Assembly (NCBI GenBank): GCA_946479725.1
Contig: CAMLHB010000053.1
Coordinates: 1 to 12,182 of the forward strand
Length of the DNA stretch: 12,182 bases
From: an uncultured Actinomycetes bacterium
GTDB taxonomy: Bacteria; Actinomycetota; Thermoleophilia; Solirubrobacterales; 70-9
Reading direction: 5' to 3'
Part shown: positions 6,333 to 12,182 of the stretch, piece by piece
How positions within the stretch are numbered: the first letter of the stretch is position 1
Layout of the letters: each line of letters starts with the position of its first letter
Notes under the pieces: model-generated
Databases searched by the model: none
What the model saw: only the letters and a program-made list of their open reading frames with translations
What the model was told of the DNA's origin: nothing
Program-made: the position numbers and the translations under genes

Positions 6333-8179
6333 TCGTCCTTGCTGCCTTGCTTGGCGCGCGAACGCCCGCGACCGCCCCTGCGGCCACGACTGCGTTTGCG
6401 CGAGGAAGTCGAGGATTCTAGCTGGGAGCCGTTTTCCTCGCCTCCTCCAGCGCCATTTGGCGACTCGCCGCCGCCCAGCAGCGAGGCGATCGCCGCCGAG
6501 CGCTCGACCTCGTCGATCCGCACCAGCTTGCGCTCCCCGACGAAGGGACCGCCGCCGGTGACGCTGACGATGTAGGAGTCGATCCGGGCGACGGCGTCGT
6601 CGGCGTTGTACATGTGCGGCTCGTCGATCTTGACCAGCACCTCCTCGCCGACCTTGAACGGCAGCGCCCGCTCCTCGATCTCCACCCGGCTGCCGGCCTC
6701 GACCAGCTCGAAGGTCTCGATCGGCAGCGCGTCGCCGCCCTCGAAGTGGAAGCGCTTGCCGGTCTCCTCCTCGAGCTCGGCGAGGCCGCTCTCCTCGTCG
6801 GTCAGCTCGTGCGCCACCTTCGGGTTGACGCGCATCAGGAAGGCCTCGACGTCGCCGTGCTCGGCGGCGATGTCGCGCAGTCTCTGCACCCCTTCCAGCG
6901 CCACCGTCTCGGCCGAGAGAACGACCCCCTCGCCATGGCAGGTCGGGCAGGGCGCGGTGAGGATCTCCCGCACCCCGTCGGTCACGTTCTGTCGGGTCAT
7001 CTCGACCAGGCCGAGCGGCGAGACCTCGACCACGTAGCTCTTCGACTTATCGGCGTCGAGCGCTTTGCGCATCGTCTTCAGGACTTTGTCGCGATTGCTG
7101 GCCCGGGCCATGTCGATGAAGTCGACGACGATGATGCCGCCGATGTCGCGCAGCCGCAGCTGCCGCACGGCCTCGTCGGCCGCCTCGGTGTTGACCTTGG
7201 TGATCGTCTCCTCGAGCCCGCCTTTGCCGCGGCCGGTGAAGGAACCGCTGTTGACGTCGATCACCGTCAGCGCCTCGGCGTAGTCGATGATCAGGTAGCC
7301 GCCGGAGGGCAGGTCGACCCGCCGGTTCAGGGTCGACTCGATCGCCTCGTTGACCTTCCATTTGTCGAACAGCGGCTTGGTGCCCTCGTAGAGCTCCACT
7401 CCATCGACCAGCTCCGGGGCGGTGCGCTGGAAGAAGTTGGTCACCCGCTCGAACTGCTTCGGCGAGTCGATCACCGCCTTCTCGAACTCGTTGAGGAAGA
7501 CGTCGCGCAGGACGCGGACCGAGAGGTCGGCCTCCTGGAAGACCAGCGAGGGCGCCTTGGTCTGCTCGGAGCGGCGCTGCAGCACCTCGTTCAGCTTCTG
7601 CAGGTAGCTGATCTCGCGCACGAAGTCGGCTTTTTTCGCCCCGTGGGCCGCGGTGCGGACGATCAGCCCGCCCGGACCCTTGTAGGTGCGGTCGACCATC
7701 TTCCGCAGGCGGTCACGTTCTTTGTCGGCAAGCCGGCGGCTGACCCCGACCCCGCTGCCCTGCGGCGCGTAGACCAGGTAGCGGCCGGCGATCGAGAGGT
7801 TCATCGAGAGCCGGGCGCCCTTCGTCTTCAGCGGGTCCTTGACCACCTGGACCAGGATCTCCTGGCCGGGCTTGATCAGCTCGTTGATGCGCCGACCGCT
7901 GCCGCGGCCGCGCTTCGGCGCCTGTTCGCCGTTCGGGAGGACGATCTCATCGACGTGGAGGAAGCCATTGCGCTCGAGGCCAATGTCGACGAAGGCGGCC
8001 TCCATCCCGGGCAGGACGTTGTCGACCTTGCCCTTGTAGATGTTGCCGACGATAGACCGCCGGCCGCGGCGCTCTATGTAGAGCTCCGCGACGTGTACTT
8101 TGCCGCCTTTCTGCTTTGCCTCGAGGACGGCGACGCGGGTCTCGCCGCGCTCGGCGGAGACCAAAATCGTTTTTTTCAT
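6329..8179 (-). CDS. rng: Ribonuclease E/G family endoribonuclease with C-terminal TRAM-like domain
   Basis: A 616-residue single-strand endoribonuclease for rRNA/tRNA maturation and mRNA decay. The catalytic core starts at the N-terminus: an S1 domain (about 38-125, [25 protein letters not shown]), 5'-monophosphate sensor residues in [10 protein letters not shown] (R175, T176), the DNase I-like active site [11 protein letters not shown] (D308, N310) and IIVVDFIDM (D353), and the zinc-link CPTCHGEG (C411, C414). These positions match the spacing of E. coli RNase E. Beyond the core, residues about 509-557 ([20 protein letters not shown] to KLVRIDEV) resemble a TRAM domain. A Gly/Ser linker and an Arg-rich tail (593-610) follow. 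The ATG at 8179 opens with a run of A (MKKT), 54 bases after rodA and with a poor Shine-Dalgarno. The RNase G versus E label is a naming choice. Confidence 0.93.
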   Translation of the reverse strand: MKKTILVSAERGETRVAVLEAKQKGGKVHVAELYIERRGRRSIVGNIYKGKVDNVLPGMEAAFVDIGLERNGFLHVDEIVLPNGEQAPKRGRGSGRRINELIKPGQEILVQVVKDPLKTKGARLSMNLSIAGRYLVYAPQGSGVGVSRRLADKERDRLRKMVDRTYKGPGGLIVRTAAHGAKKADFVREISYLQKLNEVLQRRSEQTKAPSLVFQEADLSVRVLRDVFLNEFEKAVIDSPKQFERVTNFFQRTAPELVDGVELYEGTKPLFDKWKVNEAIESTLNRRVDLPSGGYLIIDYAEALTVIDVNSGSFTGRGKGGLEETITKVNTEAADEAVRQLRLRDIGGIIVVDFIDMARASNRDKVLKTMRKALDADKSKSYVVEVSPLGLVEMTRQNVTDGVREILTAPCPTCHGEGVVLSAETVALEGVQRLRDIAAEHGDVEAFLMRVNPKVAHELTDEESGLAELEEETGKRFHFEGGDALPIETFELVEAGSRVEIEERALPFKVGEEVLVKIDEPHMYNADDAVARIDSYIVSVTGGGPFVGERKLVRIDEVERSAAIASLLGGGESPNGAGGGEENGSQLESSTSSRKRSRGRRGGRGRSRAKQGSKDE

Positions 8180-8233
8180 TTGTGTTTCAGCTCAGTTCGG
8201 TTAGGTACGCAACGCCGGACCTCTTTCCAGAGA
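8180..8233 (-). other. Short intergenic gap between rodA and rng
   Basis: This 54-base gap is the largest in the right-hand gene run. On the minus strand a small CTCT-GGAA-AGAG stem lies next to the rodA stop, followed by TTGCGT and several A/T-rich triplets. No convincing promoter, terminator or Shine-Dalgarno can be named. It is the natural place for an internal promoter of rng-rplU-rpmA if one exists. Confidence 0.3.
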
Positions 8234-9436
8234 TCACCAGGCGAACCTTCCCCTCTGACTGAGATGCGCTTGGACGTTGATGCTCTGAAGAACTCCGATT
8301 GCCAGGAAAGTAGCGATGACGGAGGACCCTCCGTAGCTCATCAACGGCAGGGGGATCCCCGTGATCGGCATGATCCCGAGGTTCATCCCGACGTTGACGA
8401 AGGTCTGGAAGAGCAGCGCGACGGCGATGCCGCCGGCCACCAGGGTTCCGTAGGCGTTCTTCGAGAGTGTCGTGATCCGCAGCGCCCGCCAGAAGAGCAG
8501 GGCGTAAAGGGATAGGACGAACGCGGCGCCCGCGAACCCGTAGCGCTCACCGATCACCGCGAAGATGAAGTCGGTGTGCCGCTCGGGAACGAAGTCGAGC
8601 CGCGTCTGGGTGGCTTTGTCGCCGCGGCCGGTCAGCTGACCGGAGCCGATGGCGACTTTCGATTGGTTCTGCTGGTAGCCCGCGCCGCCTTCGTGCTCAT
8701 GGGGGTGCAGGAAGGACGTCAGGCGTTCCTCCTGGTACCCCTTGAGCAGCGGGAATCCGGCCGCCGGTGCGACGACCAGGACCACCGCGACAAGCGCGAC
8801 GAGGGCGCCGCCGATGACCGCGAAATGCGTCCAGGGGACGCCTCCGAAGTACATGACGGCAAGGGTGGCGACCACGTACACCAGGGAGGTGCCGAGGTCG
8901 GGCTGCAGGAATACAAGCGCAGCCGGTGCCAGGCCGAGGCAGAGGTAGCGGACGGTGCGCTGCACCGCCGAGCCCCTCCTGGCGCCATCGATCACGAACC
9001 CGGCAAGCGCGAGCACGAGCAGGAGCTTGCCCAGCTCCGATGGCTGGAAGCTGAAGAAGGGAAGTTCGAAGGCCCGCCGCGAGCCGCGGGCGGCGAAGCC
9101 GAAGACGAAGACGAGCGAGACGCTGGCGCAGAGGAAGGTGTAGATCCCGACCCGCAACTCGCGGAAGCGCGAGTAGTCAATCCGGGTCAGCAGGAACATG
9201 CCGAGGATGCCGAGACCGGCGTAGATCGCCTGCCGCTCGAGGTAGTAGTGGGGCTGGCCCGGGATGTCGTTCTGCGTCGCCTCGCCGAGGGTGAAGACGC
9301 TGAAGCCGATCAGGAAGACGGCGGCGATCGTCAACGGCCAGTCCATGTGGGCGAGGCCGAGGCGCTCGCCGATGCCGACATGGACGGCGAAGGGCTCGGG
9401 GCGGCTGTTTCTGGTGCGGGTGGCGTAGGTGTTCAT
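8234..9436 (-). CDS. rodA: Rod-shape SEDS peptidoglycan glycosyltransferase RodA
   Basis: A 400-residue polytopic membrane protein (about ten hydrophobic segments) of the SEDS family, which polymerises glycan strands from lipid II during elongation together with PBP2. Motifs: SFQPSELGK (129-137), FLQPDLGTSLVY (176-187), GYQQNQSKVAIGSG (253-266), DFVPERHTDFIFAVIGE (281-297) and VGMNLGIMPITGIPLPLMSYGGSS (349-372 region). The extracellular loop that normally carries the catalytic Asp (DPxGAGY) reads HPHEHEGGAGY here, putting His248 at that place. The usual GxxRWI segment reads GSRRAFELP. The ATG at 9436 overlaps the mrdA stop as ATGA, with GGTGGAG just upstream. The frame stays open further upstream, but that part lies antisense-free inside mrdA in another frame and shows no SEDS similarity. 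Confidence 0.93.
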   Translation of the reverse strand: MNTYATRTRNSRPEPFAVHVGIGERLGLAHMDWPLTIAAVFLIGFSVFTLGEATQNDIPGQPHYYLERQAIYAGLGILGMFLLTRIDYSRFRELRVGIYTFLCASVSLVFVFGFAARGSRRAFELPFFSFQPSELGKLLLVLALAGFVIDGARRGSAVQRTVRYLCLGLAPAALVFLQPDLGTSLVYVVATLAVMYFGGVPWTHFAVIGGALVALVAVVLVVAPAAGFPLLKGYQEERLTSFLHPHEHEGGAGYQQNQSKVAIGSGQLTGRGDKATQTRLDFVPERHTDFIFAVIGERYGFAGAAFVLSLYALLFWRALRITTLSKNAYGTLVAGGIAVALLFQTFVNVGMNLGIMPITGIPLPLMSYGGSSVIATFLAIGVLQSINVQAHLSQRGRFAW

Positions 9437-11298
9437 TCGGCTCCACCGGCGCTGGAGATTCCCGAAGCCTGCTTCTTGTAGATCGCTTCGAGGATTTCGA
9501 GGACGGCCGGGGCGGCGGATACGGCTCCGAAGCCGCCTTCCTCGACGGTGGCGACAGTCACGATACGCGGGTTGGGGTACGGGGAGAGCGCCGCGAACCA
9601 GGACTGGTCGGCGTGGCCCGGTCGTTCCGCGGTCCCGGTCTTGCCGGCAATCGGGATCGAAAAGCCGCCGAAGACGCCGGCCGCGGTGCCTTCCCCTTCC
9701 TGCGCGGCGGCGTGCAGGCCTTCGAGGATCGCGGTCCGGTAGCCCGGGTTTATGTGGAACTTGCGCTGCGCCTTGAACTCGAATTCCTTCAGCACCCGCC
9801 CCGCCGCGTCCTCGACTTCGAGCCCGACATGCGGGGTGACGATCTTGCCGCCGTTGCCGAGCGCCGCGTAGGCGAGCGCCATCTGCAGCGGGTTCGTCTG
9901 CAGGTCGCCCTGGCCGGTGGCCAGCTGGATGTTGTCGCCCGCCGACCAGGGCCGGTCTTCGAGGGCCAGGCCTTCCTTGACGAACCGTTCGTGCCAGGCC
10001 TTGCTCGGCAGCAGGGTTTCGCCTTCCTCCGGCAGGTCGAGCCCGGCCGGCCTGCCGATCCCGAGTTTGTGCGCCCATTCCTGGAGGTCGTTGTTCTTCC
10101 ACATGTCCAAGCCGAGCAGGTAGAAGTAAACATCGGAGGAAACCTGCAGGGCGCGGCGCAGTTCGACCGGCCCGTGGGCGACCCCGCCGGCGTTTTCGAA
10201 GGGCTGGCCTCCGACTTCGATCTTGCCGGTGTCGTTGACCACCTCGTCCGGCGTGATCACGCCGTTTTCCAGCGCTGCCAGGGCGGTGATGATCTTGAAG
10301 GTCGAACCCGTCGGGTAGGCACCTTCGGTCGCCCGGTTGACCAGCGGCGCCGCGACCGGGTCGCGGTAGAGTTCGTTCACCTGCTGCTGGCTCATCGGCG
10401 GAGTCAGCTCGGTCGGGTCGAAGGTCGGGTTTGACCCCATCGCCAGGATCTGGCCGTTGTCGATGTTCATCGAGATGAAGGCGCCCGGCAACCCTTGCGC
10501 CGCCAGCGCCGCTTCGCCGGCGGTCTGGACATCGCCGTCGATCGTCAGCTTGAGGCTGTCGCCCGGGGTCGGCGGCGTCGAGACCAGCTGTCCCCCCGGG
10601 GTCGGCTGCCCCAGCGCGTTGACCTGGATCCGGGTCAGCCCCGGCCGACCGCGCAGGTACTTGTCGTAGGTGTACTCGGCACCCGCCTGGCCGATTTCGT
10701 CGCCCGGTTCGAGGCTCTTGTACTGCGGTTCCTTCAGCTCGTCTTTGTTGATCTCGCCGACACTGCCGAGCACGTGGGCGGCGCGGGTGCCGTCGGGGTA
10801 GTGGCGGACGAAGACCCGCTGCACCGAGACCCCCGGGAATTCGTCCTGGTTTTCTTCTACGTAGGCGATCAGATCGAAGCCGACGTCCTGGCGCAGCGTC
10901 ACCGGCGCCCCGGCGGCGACCTCTTCGCCCTTGGCGATCGCCCGCCGCACCTGGTGGAGGTTCATATGGGCGAGGCTGCCGAGGCGGGCCAGCTCCTTCC
11001 GTTCTTCGGCCGGGTCTTCGGGGAGTTTCTCGGTGTTCAGCTGCAGCGCCAGGCTGGTGCGGTTGTCGACCAGGACTTCGCCGTTGCGGTCGAGGATGTC
11101 GCCGCGCGGGGCGATCACCTTGAACTCGCGGGTGCGGTTGTTCTTCGCTTCGGCCAGGTACCTGTCGCCGGAGAGGACCTGGAGGTTCCAGAGGCGGAAG
11201 AAGAGGACGGCGAAGAGGAGCACGCCGACGCCGCCGACGACGGCGACACGCAGGGAGAGGCGGCTCCCCTGAGGCAGGTGGTCGTTGCGGGCGAACAT
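9433..11298 (-). CDS. mrdA: Penicillin-binding protein 2 (class B transpeptidase of the elongasome)
   Basis: A 621-residue bitopic membrane protein that cross-links peptidoglycan made by RodA. There is a short cytoplasmic tail and one membrane helix (about 16-36, RVAVVGGVGVLLFAVLFFRL). The class B dimerisation/pedestal region follows with the conserved IAPRGDILDRNGEVL (62-76). The transpeptidase domain carries all three active-site motifs: SxxK as STFK (Ser332, Lys335), SSD (387-389) and KTG (553-555, in AGKTGTAE), plus the PBP2-type YPTGSTFKIITAL and ATGQGDLQTNPLQMA. The cysteine of the E. coli PBP2 zinc site is not seen. The ATG at 11298 lies eight bases after mreD with only a weak Shine-Dalgarno (GAAG). 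It overlaps rodA as ATGA, so the enzyme pair is translationally linked. Confidence 0.95.
   Translation of the reverse strand: MFARNDHLPQGSRLSLRVAVVGGVGVLLFAVLFFRLWNLQVLSGDRYLAEAKNNRTREFKVIAPRGDILDRNGEVLVDNRTSLALQLNTEKLPEDPAEERKELARLGSLAHMNLHQVRRAIAKGEEVAAGAPVTLRQDVGFDLIAYVEENQDEFPGVSVQRVFVRHYPDGTRAAHVLGSVGEINKDELKEPQYKSLEPGDEIGQAGAEYTYDKYLRGRPGLTRIQVNALGQPTPGGQLVSTPPTPGDSLKLTIDGDVQTAGEAALAAQGLPGAFISMNIDNGQILAMGSNPTFDPTELTPPMSQQQVNELYRDPVAAPLVNRATEGAYPTGSTFKIITALAALENGVITPDEVVNDTGKIEVGGQPFENAGGVAHGPVELRRALQVSSDVYFYLLGLDMWKNNDLQEWAHKLGIGRPAGLDLPEEGETLLPSKAWHERFVKEGLALEDRPWSAGDNIQLATGQGDLQTNPLQMALAYAALGNGGKIVTPHVGLEVEDAAGRVLKEFEFKAQRKFHINPGYRTAILEGLHAAAQEGEGTAAGVFGGFSIPIAGKTGTAERPGHADQSWFAALSPYPNPRIVTVATVEEGGFGAVSAAPAVLEILEAIYKKQASGISSAGGAE
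9441..9447 (-). promoter_or_regulatory. Ribosome binding site of rodA
   Basis: The minus strand reads GGTGGAG followed by four bases and ATG at 9436. It lies within the last codons of mrdA and fixes the rodA start at the ATGA overlap rather than at the far upstream end of the open frame. Confidence 0.65.
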
Positions 11299-11306
11299 CG
11301 GCTTCG

Positions 11307-11858
11307 CTAAGCCCCTAACACGTTAGGCCGCCGGTTGCGCCGCAGCGCCGGCTCCTCCACCAGGGCCGGCCGCAGCGCCCGCCGCACCCCCACGTAGATC
11401 GCCCAGCCGCCGAAGAAGGCGAAGATGCTCTGCAGGAGGATGTCACGAACGACCACCGTGCTGACGGGGGCGTCGTTGAACCCCAGCATCATCTCCACCG
11501 CCCCGAAGCCGAGCTCGGCGAACAGGGTGAGGCCCATGCAGAGCAGCGGCGGCACCAGCGGGCTGTGGATCTCGAAGCGCTCGCGGAAGGCGCCGGCGAG
11601 GTAGCCGACCGCGATCAGGACCAGCGAGCCGCCGCCGAGCGGGACGATCAGCAGGCAGTCGAGCAGGAACCCAGCGGAGAAGCCGCAGACGGCGCCGGTA
11701 AGCGAGCCGCCGAGGAGGCCGAGGACGACGACCAGCGCCGGCAGCAGGTCGGGGGTGACGTGGAAGAGGGCGACCTGGGAGAAGAAGGTGAGCTGCAGGA
11801 TCACGCCGCCGACGACGATCGCGACCAGGCGGGCGAGGATGTTCGGGGTGAGGATCAC
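11307..11858 (-). CDS. mreD: Rod shape-determining protein MreD
   Basis: A 183-residue, very hydrophobic protein with about five or six membrane segments (for example 10-30, 36-52, 58-74, 77-90, 103-124 and 138-160). A basic cytoplasmic tail follows (RRALRPALVEEPALRRNRR). The length, the hydrophobic pattern, the TPDLLPALVVVLGLLGG segment with G-rich helices and the position between mreC and mrdA identify MreD, an elongasome membrane component whose biochemical activity is unknown. Sequence motifs in this family are weak, so the call leans on context. The GTG start at 11858 overlaps the mreC stop as GTGA and has a strong GGAGGA eight bases upstream. Confidence 0.88.
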   Translation of the reverse strand: MILTPNILARLVAIVVGGVILQLTFFSQVALFHVTPDLLPALVVVLGLLGGSLTGAVCGFSAGFLLDCLLIVPLGGGSLVLIAVGYLAGAFRERFEIHSPLVPPLLCMGLTLFAELGFGAVEMMLGFNDAPVSTVVVRDILLQSIFAFFGGWAIYVGVRRALRPALVEEPALRRNRRPNVLGA

Positions 11859-12182
11859 CCGCGGGATCCTCCGGTCAGGACCTGAACGACGTCTAATTCC
11901 CGCAGGTCGGCGAAGGGGCGAACGTGCACCTGGCTCTGGGCCTCCTGCTGCAGCAGCGAGGCTTCGGCGACTTCGCCGATCGGCAGGTTCGGCGGGTAGT
12001 CCGATTCGAACCCCGGCGCACGCCAGCCCGAGGTGACCACCGACTGTCCCTTGCCGACCCGTTTTTCGGAGTTGAGGAAGTCGAGGATGAGGTCGCCGGG
12101 ATCGCCGACCGATGGCTTCAACACACCCTGAACACCGCTCGGCACGATTTTCGCGCCGACGGCGCTCGAGTGGTCGGCGATC
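11855..12182 (-). CDS. mreC: Rod shape-determining protein MreC, C-terminal part (5' end outside the window)
   Basis: The last 109 codons of mreC are present and the start lies beyond the right edge. The visible protein begins IADHSSAVGAKIVPSG. It contains the GDPGDLILDFL strand, the conserved GQSVVTSGW, then NLPIGEVAEA and ends with VHVRPFADLRELDVVQVL. These are the hallmarks of the periplasmic beta-barrel domain of MreC, which contacts and activates PBP2. A GTG at 12145 lies in frame but is internal to the conserved domain and is not a real start. It overlaps mreD as GTGA. mreB would be expected further upstream, off the window. Confidence 0.93.
   Translation of the reverse strand, partial: IADHSSAVGAKIVPSGVQGVLKPSVGDPGDLILDFLNSEKRVGKGQSVVTSGWRAPGFESDYPPNLPIGEVAEASLLQQEAQSQVHVRPFADLRELDVVQVLTGGSRG
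11867..11872 (-). promoter_or_regulatory. Ribosome binding site of mreD
   Basis: The minus strand reads GGAGGA followed by eight bases and GTG at 11858. It is the strongest Shine-Dalgarno in the window and sits inside the last codons of mreC, supporting the GTG start and the GTGA overlap. Confidence 0.7.

Noticed and set aside
6614..8515. A 633-codon plus-strand open frame opposite rng and the end of rodA
   Set aside because: It crosses two conserved genes on the other strand and its Leu/Asp/Arg-rich composition mirrors their codon bias. I see no domain or ribosome binding site.
9437..10102. N-terminal extension of rodA to about 622 residues
   Set aside because: The extra region is Arg/Gly-rich, lies wholly within mrdA in another frame and is not SEDS-like. 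The ATGA overlap with GGTGGAG gives the natural start at 9436.
11314..11325. Small palindrome CTAAC-AC-GTTAG at the end of mreD
   Set aside because: Five-base arms inside coding sequence are expected by chance and the loop is too short to be meaningful.
1..12182. CRISPR arrays, transposases, prophage or defence genes
   Set aside because: No regularly spaced direct repeats and no such protein motifs are present. Apart from the ZIP gene every gene is a conserved housekeeping one.

Overview
The window is GC-rich, densely coding bacterial chromosome and reads almost entirely on the minus strand. It holds a classic core locus. In transcription order, right to left, the genes are mreC (3' part only), mreD, mrdA (PBP2), rodA, rng/rne (RNase E/G), rplU (L21), rpmA (L27), obgE, then proB, proA, nadD and rsfS. 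From memory, the order mre genes - PBP2 - rodA - RNase E/G - L21 - L27 - Obg - proBA - nadD - rsfS is typical of Actinomycetota (Streptomyces has a similar arrangement). The GC-rich, Ala/Arg/Glu-rich proteins and the divergent RodA and ZIP sequences suggest a deep branch such as Thermoleophilia/Solirubrobacterales. That placement is inference.

Right half (6012-12182): the cell-elongation genes run into RNA and ribosome genes with almost no intergenic space. Stop and start codons overlap as GTGA at mreC/mreD and as ATGA at mrdA/rodA and rng/rplU. mreC and mreD scaffold the elongasome, RodA polymerises glycan strands and PBP2 cross-links them. RNase E/G handles rRNA and mRNA processing, and L21 and L27 are large-subunit proteins. 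A 54-base gap separates rodA from rng.

Middle (3482-6009): rpmA is followed by a 124-base segment that is essentially one long imperfect inverted repeat, then obgE, which starts at GTG with no visible Shine-Dalgarno sequence. The only plus-strand gene, a ZIP-family metal transporter (3501-4229), sits between obgE and proB. It converges on obgE across a second long inverted repeat and diverges from proB with only 19 bases between the start codons. It looks like an insertion into the otherwise collinear cluster.

Left part (58-3481): proB and proA (first two steps of proline synthesis) are separated by a third palindrome. proA overlaps nadD (NAD synthesis) by 8 bases and nadD overlaps rsfS (ribosome silencing factor) as GTGA. 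Bases 1-57, downstream of rsfS, show no gene or terminator that I can support.

No gap exceeds 130 bases. I see no tRNA, rRNA, CRISPR array, transposase, phage gene or defence gene. The points that most deserve a second look are the three unrelated palindromes at three successive gene junctions, and the RodA loop in which the position aligning with the catalytic aspartate is histidine.
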